From assembly GCF_014287475.1 (NCBI RefSeq), contig NZ_JACOPF010000001.1, positions 248,001 to 312,000 on the forward strand: DNA of 64,000 nt, given 5' to 3'. How positions within the stretch are numbered: position 1 is the first letter of the stretch; every line of letters begins with the position of its first letter. The notes beneath the pieces were generated by a model, which saw only the letters and a program-made list of their open reading frames with translations, was not told the origin of the DNA and did not search any database. Position numbers and translations under genes: made by a program. Positions 31,766-40,863 of the stretch are shown piece by piece. Origin of the DNA: Mediterraneibacter hominis (lineage in GTDB: Bacteria; Bacillota; Clostridia; Lachnospirales; Lachnospiraceae).

Positions 31766-33490
31766 ATGAAGAACAAAACATATAATAAAAAGAAAATTTT
31801 AGTCGTATTTGGGTGCGCGTTTGTTATTTTATTTGGATTGATCGCAAGACTGGTATATCTGATGGTATTTGACGCAGAATATTATCAGGAAATGGCAAAG
31901 GCATTGCATGAAAGAGAACGGGAAATCAAGGCGGCGAGAGGAGAAATAGTAGACAGGAATAAGGTTGTCCTGGCGACAAACAAAACAGTCTGCACGATTT
32001 CTGTGATTCACAGTCAGATTGAGGACGAAGAACTGGTGATACAGACATTGGCAAAAGAACTGGAGCTGGATGAGGAAACAGTGAGAAAGAAAGTAGAAAA
32101 AGTGTCTTCCATGGAGAAAGTAAAGACAAATGTAGAAAAAGAGGTAGGAGACAGGATTCGAAACTATAATCTGGCTGGAGTGAAGGTAGATGAAGACTAC
32201 AAAAGATATTATCCTTATAATGAACTGGCGTCCAAGGTGCTCGGATTTACCGGAGGAGACAACCAGGGTATTATCGGCCTGGAGGTAAAATATGAAGACT
32301 ATTTAAAAGGGACGAACGGCACGATTCTGACCATGACAGACGCAAGAGGGATTGAACTGGAGGGAATCGCGGAGGACAGAATTGAACCGGTTGCCGGAGA
32401 GACACTTCAGATCAGTCTGGACTATAATATGCAGGCATACTGCGAACAGGCGGCTATGAAGGTAATGGAAGAAAAACAGGCGGACAGCGTGTCCATTCTG
32501 CTTATGAATCCACAGAATGGGGAAATTTTATCTATGGTAAATGTGCCGGAGTTTAATTTAAATGAACCTTATGAGTTAAATACTGGTGTGAATGAAGAAA
32601 CCTTATCAGACGAGGAATTACAGGATGCATTGAATCAGATGTGGAGAAATGGCTGTATCAATGATACATATGAGCCAGGCTCTACATTTAAAATCATTAC
32701 TTCATCGGCATGTCTGGAGGAAGGCGTAGTATCTTTGGATGATACTTTTTCCTGTCCGGGTTATCGGATTGTAGAGGACAGAAAAATCCGCTGCCATAAA
32801 GTAGGCGGCCATGGAAGTGAAACATTTGTAGAAGGAATTCAGAATTCCTGTAATCCAGTATTTATCGACATTGGCCTTAGGCTGGGGGCAGAAAAATTTT
32901 ACGACTACTTTGAGCAGTTTGGATTATTAGATATGACAAATGTAGATTTGCCGGGAGAGGCAGGTACGATTATGCACAAAAAAGAAGATATAGGAACCGT
33001 AGAACTTGCAACAATGGCGTTTGGACAGTCTTTTCAGATCACTCCGATACAGATGGCGACGACAGTGAGTTCTCTGATAAATGGAGGTACGCGGGTTACA
33101 CCGCATTTAGGGGTCGCAGTTTTGGACGAAGCAGGAAATGAGATAGAGCGTTTTTCTTATGAGACACAAAAAGGGATTGTATCAGAGGATACATCAAAGA
33201 CAATGCAGATGCTTTTGGAGTCTGTGGTGGCAGAGGGGTCTGGAAAAAATGCATATATTGAAGGATATTCTATTGGAGGAAAAACGGCAACCTCCCAGAC
33301 ACTTCCAAGAAGTGCGAACAAATATATTTCTTCATTTATCGGATTTGCGCCTGCAGATAATCCACAGATATTGGGAATGGTTGTGATTCACAATCCGCAG
33401 GGTGTCTATTATGGCGGTACGATTGCGGCTCCTGTTCTGCGAAATATTTTTGACAATGTCCTGCCGTATATGGGGATTGAAAAAGAATAG
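31766..33490 (+). CDS. class B penicillin-binding protein, SpoVD/FtsI family, with KTA in place of KTG
   Basis: 574 aa. N-terminal membrane helix (about 11-33), dimerisation domain (AARGEIVDRNKVVLATNK, YYPYNELASKVLGFTGGD) and transpeptidase domain with S-T-F-K in EPGSTFKIIT (about 309-312) and S-C-N in QNSCNPVF. The third catalytic motif reads GGKTATSQT (about 505), so the conserved Gly is Ala. It is close in plan to the preceding PBP but lacks the acidic tail and PASTA domains. Its start has only AAGG as a ribosome site, partly inside a hairpin. Either a sporulation (SpoVD) or division role is possible. Confidence 0.9.
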   Translation: MKNKTYNKKKILVVFGCAFVILFGLIARLVYLMVFDAEYYQEMAKALHEREREIKAARGEIVDRNKVVLATNKTVCTISVIHSQIEDEELVIQTLAKELELDEETVRKKVEKVSSMEKVKTNVEKEVGDRIRNYNLAGVKVDEDYKRYYPYNELASKVLGFTGGDNQGIIGLEVKYEDYLKGTNGTILTMTDARGIELEGIAEDRIEPVAGETLQISLDYNMQAYCEQAAMKVMEEKQADSVSILLMNPQNGEILSMVNVPEFNLNEPYELNTGVNEETLSDEELQDALNQMWRNGCINDTYEPGSTFKIITSSACLEEGVVSLDDTFSCPGYRIVEDRKIRCHKVGGHGSETFVEGIQNSCNPVFIDIGLRLGAEKFYDYFEQFGLLDMTNVDLPGEAGTIMHKKEDIGTVELATMAFGQSFQITPIQMATTVSSLINGGTRVTPHLGVAVLDEAGNEIERFSYETQKGIVSEDTSKTMQMLLESVVAEGSGKNAYIEGYSIGGKTATSQTLPRSANKYISSFIGFAPADNPQILGMVVIHNPQGVYYGGTIAAPVLRNIFDNVLPYMGIEKE

Positions 33491-33562
33491 GTTATGCTGT
33501 ATACTGTATGGGGTATTTTGAGCGTAAACCTGTAAAGACAAAAGAGATGAAGAGGTGTATTT

Positions 33563-34519
33563 ATGAATAATGACGTAATTATTCCGGTGCTTATATCCTT
33601 TGCAATCAGTCTGATATTAGGACCGGTGGTAATTCCTTTCCTGAGAAAACTGAAGATGGGGCAGACAGAGCGTGAGGAGGGTGTACAGTCCCACTTGAAA
33701 AAGGCAGGTACTCCTACAATGGGAGGAATCATCATTCTCGCCAGTATTATTATTACCTCGCTGTTATATGTAAAAGAATACAGCGAAATTATTCCAATAC
33801 TGTTTCTGACAGTAGGATTTGGAATTATCGGCTTTCTGGATGACTATTTAAAAGTGGTGATGAAACGTTCGGATGGATTATATCCGAAACAGAAGATGGC
33901 GCTTCAGATTGTAGTGACAGCAGTATTTGCCTATTATATTGTAAAAGTGGCACATGTGCCGCTGACTCTTTTGATTCCTTTTTCAGACGGAAAATATCTG
34001 GATGTCGGCTGGGCAGCGATCCCGCTTCTGTTTATTGCGGTCATTGGCACTGTCAATGGAACGAACTTTACAGATGGGCTTGATGGGCTTGCGTCCAGCG
34101 TGACAGTCCTAGTAGCAACATTTTTTACAGTGGTCGCTATTGGAACGAAGAGTGGAGTGGAACCGATAACCTGTGCGGTTGTAGGTGCTCTGCTGGGATT
34201 TCTTTTGTTCAATGTTTATCCTGCGAGTGTATTTATGGGAGATACAGGGTCTCTTGCCCTCGGAGGCTTTGTCGCCGGAACTGCTTATATGATGCAGATG
34301 CCCCTGTATATTATCATTGTAGGTCTGATTTATTTAGTTGAAGTTGCTTCTGTTATGATCCAGGTAACATATTTTAAGAAAACCGGCGGAAAACGAATTT
34401 TTAAAATGGCACCGATACATCATCATTTTGAACTGTGCGGATGGTCTGAGACAAGAGTGGTTGCAGTATTTTCTATTATCACAGCGATCCTCTGCCTGAT
34501 TGCGCTGATGGGGGTATAA
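33563..34519 (+). CDS. mraY: phospho-N-acetylmuramoyl-pentapeptide-transferase
   Basis: 318 aa with about ten membrane helices. Diagnostic segments: KKAGTPTMGGIIIL (about 47-60), GFLDDYLKVVMKRSDGL with the catalytic DD pair (about 93), GTVNGTNFTDGLDGLASS (about 164) and MAPIHHHFELCGWSETRVV with the HHH motif (about 283). It makes lipid I on undecaprenyl phosphate. GAAGAGGTG precedes the ATG, and the stop is two bases before murD. Confidence 0.97.
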   Translation: MNNDVIIPVLISFAISLILGPVVIPFLRKLKMGQTEREEGVQSHLKKAGTPTMGGIIILASIIITSLLYVKEYSEIIPILFLTVGFGIIGFLDDYLKVVMKRSDGLYPKQKMALQIVVTAVFAYYIVKVAHVPLTLLIPFSDGKYLDVGWAAIPLLFIAVIGTVNGTNFTDGLDGLASSVTVLVATFFTVVAIGTKSGVEPITCAVVGALLGFLLFNVYPASVFMGDTGSLALGGFVAGTAYMMQMPLYIIIVGLIYLVEVASVMIQVTYFKKTGGKRIFKMAPIHHHFELCGWSETRVVAVFSIITAILCLIALMGV

Positions 34520-34521
34520 AG

Positions 34522-35880
34522 ATGAACATAAAAGGAAAAAAGGTACTTGTATTTGGTTCTGGAATCAGTGGAACAGCGGCAGGCAGGCTTCTTCTGTGTC
34601 AGGGAGCGAAGGTGGTTTTGTATGATGGGAATGTATCCCTGGATAAAGAAAAAATACACGCTCAAATAGCTGGTGGAACAGCGGGCGAAGTAGAAGTGAT
34701 CCTAGGGGAACTGCCTTTAGAGGTTTTGGATTCGCTGTCCTTGACAGTGATAAGTCCTGGAGTTCCGACAGACCTGCCGATTGTGGAGGAAATGCGCAGA
34801 AGAAAAATTCCGATTTGGGGAGAGATTGAGCTTGCTTATGTGTTCGGTAAGGGAGAGGTACTGGCTATTACAGGAACAAATGGTAAGACAACAACAACGG
34901 CGCTGCTTGGAGAGATTATGAAAGAGGCCGGCAAAGATACCTTTGTCGTTGGAAATATAGGAAATCCATATACAGATATTGCACTGGAGACGAAGAGCGA
35001 CTCTGTAATTGTTGCGGAGATGAGCAGCTTTCAGTTGGAGACAGTACATACGTTTAGACCAAAGGTAAGCGCTATTTTGAATATTACGCCGGATCATTTA
35101 AATCGTCATCACACGATGGAGGCATATATTGAGGCGAAAGAAAAGATTGCCGGGAATCAGACAAAAACAGACTTTTGTATCCTAAATTATGAGGATGAAG
35201 TGACAAGAAAATTCGGAGAAAAAATAGAAGCAGAGGTTCTATTTTTCAGCAGCCAGCGTAAACTTAAGAGAGGTGTATACTTAGAAAACGGCAGTATTGT
35301 GTTTGACTTAGGAGAAAAAATACAGCTCTGTCATGTGGAGGAACTGCAGCTTTTAGGGACACACAATTATGAAAATGTGATGGCTGCGGCTGCAATGGCA
35401 TTTTCTTATGGAATACCGATAGAAAGTATTCAAAAAACGGTGAAGAAATTTAAAGGTGTAGAGCATAGAATCGAGTTTGTTGCGGAAAAGAACGGGGTCG
35501 CTTACTATAATGATTCTAAGGGAACAAACCCAGACGCGGCAATCCGGGGGATTCGGGCAATGAAAAGACCGACGCTTCTGATTGGAGGCGGATATGATAA
35601 AGAATCCTCCTATGAGGAATGGATACAGTCCTTTGACGGGAAGGTAAAAAAGCTGGTTCTCATCGGGGCGACAAAAGAAAAGATCGCAGAAACGGCGGAG
35701 AAATTAGGCTTTAAGGACGTAGTACTGGCAGATACATTTGAAGAGGCATTTTCTTTGTGTGTGGAGATGGCTGCCCCTGGAGATGCGGTGCTTTTGTCAC
35801 CCGCATGTGCGAGCTGGGGAATGTTTAAAAATTATGAGGAACGTGGAGATAAATTCAAAGAACTTGTAAATCAGCTATAA
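34522..35880 (+). CDS. murD: UDP-N-acetylmuramoyl-L-alanine--D-glutamate ligase
   Basis: 452 aa, normal length. N-terminal UDP-binding Rossmann fold (VLVFGSGISGTAAGRLLL), the central ATPase domain with AITGTNGKTTTTALLGEI (about 113-130), NITPDHLNRHHTMEAY, and the C-terminal ligase domain with EHRIEFVAEKNGVAYYNDSKGTNPDAA and LLSPACASWGMFKNYEERG. It adds D-Glu to the peptidoglycan precursor. The neighbouring murE and murF found in many dcw clusters are not here. Confidence 0.97.
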   Translation: MNIKGKKVLVFGSGISGTAAGRLLLCQGAKVVLYDGNVSLDKEKIHAQIAGGTAGEVEVILGELPLEVLDSLSLTVISPGVPTDLPIVEEMRRRKIPIWGEIELAYVFGKGEVLAITGTNGKTTTTALLGEIMKEAGKDTFVVGNIGNPYTDIALETKSDSVIVAEMSSFQLETVHTFRPKVSAILNITPDHLNRHHTMEAYIEAKEKIAGNQTKTDFCILNYEDEVTRKFGEKIEAEVLFFSSQRKLKRGVYLENGSIVFDLGEKIQLCHVEELQLLGTHNYENVMAAAAMAFSYGIPIESIQKTVKKFKGVEHRIEFVAEKNGVAYYNDSKGTNPDAAIRGIRAMKRPTLLIGGGYDKESSYEEWIQSFDGKVKKLVLIGATKEKIAETAEKLGFKDVVLADTFEEAFSLCVEMAAPGDAVLLSPACASWGMFKNYEERGDKFKELVNQL

Positions 35881-35893
35881 GGAGTGAATTTTA

Positions 35894-36979
35894 TTGGAGC
35901 GTCCGGCAAAAAAGAGGCGGTATGACGATACGCTGCTGGTTGTGGTGATCATTTTAGCAGGAATCGGATTGATTTTGCTTTACAGTACGAGTGCGTATAA
36001 TGGCGAAACAAAGTTCCATGATTCCTTTTACTATTTAAAAAAACAGGGATTTGCGACTTTACTTGGAATTGCAGGGATGTTTATCGTTGCCAGGATTGAT
36101 TATCACAGGTGGGTTCCACTGGCGAATCTGGGGTATTTGGCAGCAATCGCCCTTTCAGTTGCCGTTATATTAGTAGGAGATGAGTACAACGGGTCCAAAA
36201 GATGGCTGTCTTTGGGCCCGCTTTCATTTCAGCCGTCTGAATTTGCGAAGGTGGCAGTCATTTTGTTTCTCGCCTGTCTGATTACGAAGAATGTAAAGAA
36301 GATGGATAAATTCAGAACATTGATTAAGGTGATGCTTCCTGTGCTCCCCATTGTGGGATTGGTAGGTGCAAGCAATTTGAGTACAGCTATCATTATTCTT
36401 GGAATTGCAGTCGTACTGGTGTTTGTAGCGAGTCCGAAATATGCACAGTTTATCTGGATGGGGGCAGCAGCCGCCGCATTTCTTACAGTGTTTCTGGCAC
36501 TGGAAAGCTACCGGCTGGAGCGCCTTGCCATCTGGAGAAATCCGGAACAGTATGAGAAAGGATATCAGACCTTGCAGGGACTCTATGCGATCGGAAGCGG
36601 AGGGCTGTTTGGAAGAGGGCTCGGACAGAGTGTCCAGAAACTGGGATTTCTTCCAGAAGCACAAAATGATATGATTTTTTCTATTATATGCGAAGAATTA
36701 GGGCTGGTGGGTGCAAGTATAATTATTCTGTTGTTTCTGATTCTTATCTGGCGTTTTTTTGTGATTGCGACGCGGGCAAAAGATCTGCTGGGAGCAATGA
36801 TTGCGTCTGGCGCGATGGCACATATGATGATTCAGGTAATTTTAAATATTGCGGTTGTAACAAATACCATTCCTAATACAGGAATTACACTGCCGTTTAT
36901 CAGTTATGGAGGAACCTCGGTGGTGTTTCTTCTATTAGAAATGGGGCTTGTGTTAAGTGTGTCCAATCTGGTAGAATAG
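35894..36979 (+). CDS. ftsW: FtsW/SpoVE family peptidoglycan glycosyltransferase (TTG start)
   Basis: 361 aa with about ten membrane helices. SEDS features: LIGIGLILLYSTSAYNG-type first helix, WLSLGPLSFQPSEFAKVAVILFLA (about 107-126), GLYAIGSGGLFGRGLGQSVQKLGFLPEAQNDMIF and PFISYGGTSVVFLLLEMGLVL at the C-terminus. The start codon is TTG, with AAGGAGTG eight bases upstream and no better ATG nearby. Likely partner of one of the two PBPs upstream. In many related clusters murG comes next; here ftsQ does. Confidence 0.93.
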   Translation: MERPAKKRRYDDTLLVVVIILAGIGLILLYSTSAYNGETKFHDSFYYLKKQGFATLLGIAGMFIVARIDYHRWVPLANLGYLAAIALSVAVILVGDEYNGSKRWLSLGPLSFQPSEFAKVAVILFLACLITKNVKKMDKFRTLIKVMLPVLPIVGLVGASNLSTAIIILGIAVVLVFVASPKYAQFIWMGAAAAAFLTVFLALESYRLERLAIWRNPEQYEKGYQTLQGLYAIGSGGLFGRGLGQSVQKLGFLPEAQNDMIFSIICEELGLVGASIIILLFLILIWRFFVIATRAKDLLGAMIASGAMAHMMIQVILNIAVVTNTIPNTGITLPFISYGGTSVVFLLLEMGLVLSVSNLVE

Positions 36980-37013
36980 AACACACCTGTATGTACATGA
37001 AGGAGGAATTTGA

Positions 37014-37766
37014 ATGAAGAAAAAGAGACGAAAGAGGAAAACAGGAAGAAAAATTCTGATTACTTTTCTGACATTGTTCCTGCTTGGCGTGATTGTGGTG
37101 TTTGGATTCCGGACAAAAAACATTCAGGTGACAGGAAACTCTTATTATGGCGAGAATTCGATTGTGACGTGGATTTCGAAGGATAAATTGTCTGTCAATT
37201 CTCTTTATACTTTTTTAAAATATCGTTTTATGAATCCGACTCTCCCTTCCGGCGTGGAAGAGATGAAGGTGTCTCTAAAATCTCCTTGGACTGTAAAGGT
37301 GCAGGTAAAGGAAAAGACGATGATAGGATACATTGATTATGACAATGCATATCTGTATTTTGACAAAGAGGGAACTGCGAGCCTGCGCACGAAAAAGGTG
37401 ATAGAGGGAGTACCTTATATTCAGGGCATGGAAGTAGAGCTGTCTAAGGTAAAGATAGGAAAAGCGCTTCCTGTGTCAGATAAAAATATTTTTCAGAAAA
37501 TTGTGGAAGTTTCTAAATATTTAGAAAAATACCAGCTCAATCCGGACAGCATATCCTGCCCGGGAGGAGAGATTTATCTTACGTTTGGAGTGGTGACTGT
37601 TCAATTGGGAAAAAAAGAATATGAGGATCGTATTGCACAGATTCCGCCTATTCTTGAAAAGCTGACAGAGCAGTATCCAGATCAGGCGGGAATTTTGCAT
37701 TTGGAAAATTATGACACTTCAAATACAGCGATTCGTTTTGTGCCGGAAGCAGCGGAGGGAGAATAG
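37014..37766 (+). CDS. ftsQ: cell division protein FtsQ/DivIB
   Basis: 250 aa. A very basic N-terminus, one membrane helix (about 13-30), then a POTRA-like domain starting KNIQVTGNSYYGENSIVTWI (about 36-55) and a beta domain with PSGVEEMKVSLKSPWTVKVQVKEKTMIGYIDYDN, the typical FtsQ core. It links FtsL and partners in the divisome. GAAGGAGGAATTTG precedes the ATG. Confidence 0.88.
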   Translation: MKKKRRKRKTGRKILITFLTLFLLGVIVVFGFRTKNIQVTGNSYYGENSIVTWISKDKLSVNSLYTFLKYRFMNPTLPSGVEEMKVSLKSPWTVKVQVKEKTMIGYIDYDNAYLYFDKEGTASLRTKKVIEGVPYIQGMEVELSKVKIGKALPVSDKNIFQKIVEVSKYLEKYQLNPDSISCPGGEIYLTFGVVTVQLGKKEYEDRIAQIPPILEKLTEQYPDQAGILHLENYDTSNTAIRFVPEAAEGE

Positions 37767-37819
37767 CAGAATAGAGAATAAAAAGTGTGTGAAAATGCAA
37801 GAAAATACAAAAAAATCTA

Positions 37820-37848
37820 TTGATTATTTGCTAAAAAGACTATATTAT
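37820..37848 (+). promoter_or_regulatory. candidate ftsZ promoter
   Basis: TTGATT (37820-37825), a 17-base spacer and TATTAT (37843-37848) in the 156-base gap between ftsQ and ftsZ. The gap is AT-rich, so chance matches are easy. Confidence 0.45.
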
Positions 37849-37922
37849 ATACTTATTGGATTATATCGTTCAATAAAGGGATGTATAAAAAAATTAATAG
37901 GACGACAAAGGAGGAAATACTC

Positions 37923-39104
37923 TTGTTAGAAATTAAAACCAATGAATCAGAAGCAGCTGCAAGAATTATAGTTGTCGGTGTCGGCGGCGGCGGAAATAAT
38001 GCGGTAAATCGTATGATTGACGAGCAGATTGCAGGTGTGGAATTTATAGCAGTAAATACGGACAAGCAGGCATTGCAGTTATGTAAAGCGCCGACTTTAA
38101 TGCAGATTGGGGAGAAGCTTACGAAAGGACTTGGCGCGGGAGCGCAGCCGGAAGTAGGAGAGAAAGCGGCAGAGGAGAGCGCAGAAGAGATTTCAGCAGC
38201 GTTAAAAGGTGCGGATATGGTTTTTGTTACCTGTGGGATGGGCGGCGGAACCGGAACCGGGGCGGCTCCTGTTGTAGCGAGAATTGCAAAAGAACAAGGG
38301 GCGCTGACTGTCGGAGTTGTGACAAAGCCTTTCCGGTTTGAGTCTAAGACGAGAATGGCAAATGCGCTTTCGGGAATTGATAAATTAAAAGAAAATGTAG
38401 ATACAATTATCGTAATTCCGAATGATAAACTGTTAGAAGTAGTTGACAGAAGGACAACGATGCCGGAGGCATTGAAAAAGGCAGATGAGGTTCTTCAACA
38501 GGGTATCCAGGGTATTACGGATTTGATCAACGTTCCATCTCTTATCAATCTGGACTTTGCAGATATCCAGACAGTTATGAAGGATAAGGGTATCGCACAT
38601 ATTGGTATTGGAGAAGGCCGCGGAGACGATAAGGCATTGGAGGCTGTAAAGCAGGCTGTGGCAAGTCCGCTGCTTGAGACAACGATCCAGGGTGCCTCCC
38701 ATGTGATTATTAATATTTCCGGCGACATTACCTTGATGGATGCTTCTGATGCGGCAGACTATGTACAGGAGCTGGCAGGTGAGAGCGCGAATATTATCTT
38801 TGGTGCAATGTATGATGATACAAAATCAGATGAGGCGAGAATTACGGTCATTGCTACAGGATTACATAATGTAGGCGGAAGTGCTTCTAAGTTAAAAGCG
38901 AGATTAGAGGGTCAGCAGAAAGTAGGTTCTATTCTTCCATCCGGAGATATGCTTGGAAGAGCTTCTGACGGAGAAGGAAGAACTGCCGGTGGGTTTGCAA
39001 AGAGAACGGCTGGCGGTACAATGCCGACATTGCAGCAGCCGCGCACTCCGTCCAGCAATGTAAAGGAACAGTCCATTAAGATACCGGATTTCTTTAAGAA
39101 ATAA
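37923..39104 (+). CDS. ftsZ: cell division protein FtsZ (TTG start)
   Basis: 393 aa from TTG at 37923, picked because AAAGGAGG (37907-37914) stands eight bases before it and the protein then begins [31 protein letters not shown]. The tubulin signature [13 protein letters not shown] (about 106-118) and the T7 region [11 protein letters not shown] are present. A variable Gly/Thr/Ala linker leads to the C-terminal peptide IKIPDFFKK, which binds FtsA/SepF-type partners. It polymerises into the division ring. Last gene of the cluster. Confidence 0.97.
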   Translation: MLEIKTNESEAAARIIVVGVGGGGNNAVNRMIDEQIAGVEFIAVNTDKQALQLCKAPTLMQIGEKLTKGLGAGAQPEVGEKAAEESAEEISAALKGADMVFVTCGMGGGTGTGAAPVVARIAKEQGALTVGVVTKPFRFESKTRMANALSGIDKLKENVDTIIVIPNDKLLEVVDRRTTMPEALKKADEVLQQGIQGITDLINVPSLINLDFADIQTVMKDKGIAHIGIGEGRGDDKALEAVKQAVASPLLETTIQGASHVIINISGDITLMDASDAADYVQELAGESANIIFGAMYDDTKSDEARITVIATGLHNVGGSASKLKARLEGQQKVGSILPSGDMLGRASDGEGRTAGGFAKRTAGGTMPTLQQPRTPSSNVKEQSIKIPDFFKK

Positions 39105-39125
39105 GTAATAAAAAATCTAAACCAG

Positions 39126-39158
39126 ACAGCCTGTCCTGTATAGGGACAGGCTGTTTTT
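39126..39158 (+). terminator. ftsZ terminator
   Basis: ACAGCCTGTCC (39126-39136) pairs perfectly with GGACAGGCTGT (39144-39154), followed by TTTT. Its T tract runs straight into a Spo0A box of the spoIIG promoter region. Confidence 0.9.
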
Positions 39159-39223
39159 GTCGAAACATATTCCATATCTTATGTCAGTATCTGACAAATT
39201 TTCAAAAAGAACAAGACTATAAT
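39158..39223 (+). promoter_or_regulatory. spoIIG-type promoter with 0A boxes and long spacer
   Basis: TGTCGAA (39158-39164) is a perfect Spo0A box; TGACAAA (39192-39198) is a one-mismatch box overlapping the -35. CTGACA (39191-39196) and TATAAT (39218-39223) are separated by 21 bases instead of 17. The B. subtilis spoIIG promoter, which Spo0A~P activates with sigma-A, likewise has an over-long spacer of 22 bases and 0A boxes at the -35. The order of elements and the downstream genes agree. Confidence 0.75.
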
Positions 39224-39276
39224 AGGCAGTGCTTGAGTGCTAAATCGATTTGTACCAAGGAGAAAGAAGGTGGAGC

Positions 39277-40062
39277 ATGTACTATGAGTTATACATAGAC
39301 GTGTTGTTTTTGGAGAACTTTATGATGGACTCCCTGCTTCTTCTTGCAGTGAATAAAGTAATCAAAAGCCCATCTACATATGGTCGTATATTTTTAGGGA
39401 GCGCTGTAGGAAGCGGGCTTACCTGTCTGGTAATTTCCCTGCCGCTTCCAGGAGCCGTTAAATTTTTGCTATTCCATATGGTGGTAAATACCATAATGAT
39501 AAAAGCTGGAATAAAGATAAAAGGAATAAAAGCTCTGGGAAAAGCCTTGTGTCTTTTGTACCTGTCTTCTTTCCTTCTGGGTGGAATTTTACAGTTTCTA
39601 CATCCCTATATCCGAACAGCAAGCCTGTTTTTTTTCGCTGCTGTGTGCAGCTACTGCCTGTTGATAAAGGGATGGGAATTTTTAAGAAGGACTGGAAGAG
39701 AACAGAAGAATATCTGTACGGTCATATTGTATACGAATACAGGAGAGTATGAAATCAAGGCTCTGATTGATACAGGAAATACTTTGGAGGATTCTTTGAC
39801 GGGAGAACCGGTAAGTATCATAGACAAAGTGTTTGCCAAAACTATCTGTAAGGAGGAACCGCTGAAAGGGTTTCACTACATACCATACCGGTGTGTCGGG
39901 AAAGAAAGTGTAATGCCTGCTTTTGTGATCGAACGAATGTGTATTCACATGGAGGAAGAAAAGTGGGTGTTTCGTCCGGTGCTTGGAATTGGAGAAGAAA
40001 GAATATCAGAACAGGATGCATATCAGATGATTTTGAATCCTGACATATTAGGAGGAATATAA
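39277..40062 (+). CDS. spoIIGA: sigma-E processing peptidase SpoIIGA
   Basis: 261 aa from the ATG at 39277 (GAAGGTGGAG upstream), giving the family start [22 protein letters not shown]. Five membrane helices fill the first 145 residues. The C-terminal aspartic protease domain has the catalytic D-T-G-N in [18 protein letters not shown] (about 168-171) and [13 protein letters not shown]. It activates pro-sigma-E at the septum. The stop codon is one base before sigE, and the sigE ribosome site is inside its last codons. Confidence 0.94.
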   Translation: MYYELYIDVLFLENFMMDSLLLLAVNKVIKSPSTYGRIFLGSAVGSGLTCLVISLPLPGAVKFLLFHMVVNTIMIKAGIKIKGIKALGKALCLLYLSSFLLGGILQFLHPYIRTASLFFFAAVCSYCLLIKGWEFLRRTGREQKNICTVILYTNTGEYEIKALIDTGNTLEDSLTGEPVSIIDKVFAKTICKEEPLKGFHYIPYRCVGKESVMPAFVIERMCIHMEEEKWVFRPVLGIGEERISEQDAYQMILNPDILGGI

Positions 40063-40063
40063 A

Positions 40064-40804
40064 ATGATTGTAAAAGTCGCTGTACCGCAGCAGTTTAAAT
40101 TAAAAGTAATACCCGATATACGAAGTCTGTTGTTTGCAAACCATAAGGAAATCCATTACATTGGAGGGTCAGAAGTTTTGCCGGCGCCGCTGGATAACGA
40201 ACGGGAGACGGAAGTGATACAAAGGCTTGGCTCTGAATATGACCAGGAGGCAAAAAAGCTGTTGATTGAACATAATTTGCGGCTTGTCGTTTACATAGCA
40301 AAGAAATTTGACAATACGGGTGTTGGAGTTGAGGATCTGATTTCTATCGGAACCATTGGACTTATCAAAGCCATCAATACGTTTAATCCGACGAAAAAAA
40401 TCAAGCTGGCAACCTATGCGTCAAGGTGTATTGAAAATGAAATATTAATGTATCTGCGGCGGAATAATAAGACAAAGCTAGAGGTGTCTATTGATGAGCC
40501 ATTAAATGTAGACTGGGATGGAAATGAACTGCTCCTTTCTGATATTTTAGGAACGGAGGAGGATACAATCTATAAAGATCTGGAGAATGAGGCGGAGAGA
40601 AAATTACTTGTCCGTGCAATCAATAAGCTTTCCAGCAGGGAGAAGATGATCATCAAAATGCGGTTTGGCCTTGACAATCCAGAAGGAAAAGAAAAGACAC
40701 AGAAGGAAGTGGCAGATTTGCTTGGAATTTCGCAGTCTTATATCTCGCGTCTGGAAAAGAAAATTATGCAGAGACTCAAAAGAGAAATGGTACGATACGA
40801 ATAA
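40064..40804 (+). CDS. sigE: RNA polymerase sporulation sigma factor sigma-E
   Basis: 246 aa. An N-terminal pro-sequence of about 28 residues ([14 protein letters not shown]) precedes the sigma-70 core. Region 2 has [31 protein letters not shown] and [20 protein letters not shown]; region 4 has [20 protein letters not shown]. It directs early mother-cell transcription after SpoIIGA cleavage. AGGAGG lies eight bases before the ATG. sigG would be expected next but is separated by a nuclease gene. Confidence 0.97.
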   Translation: MIVKVAVPQQFKLKVIPDIRSLLFANHKEIHYIGGSEVLPAPLDNERETEVIQRLGSEYDQEAKKLLIEHNLRLVVYIAKKFDNTGVGVEDLISIGTIGLIKAINTFNPTKKIKLATYASRCIENEILMYLRRNNKTKLEVSIDEPLNVDWDGNELLLSDILGTEEDTIYKDLENEAERKLLVRAINKLSSREKMIIKMRFGLDNPEGKEKTQKEVADLLGISQSYISRLEKKIMQRLKREMVRYE

Positions 40805-40863
40805 AAGAGGTGTATATCGCATAAAAAGGTGGTACAATAAGAAAAAAAGGGTTGGTGAAGCTT

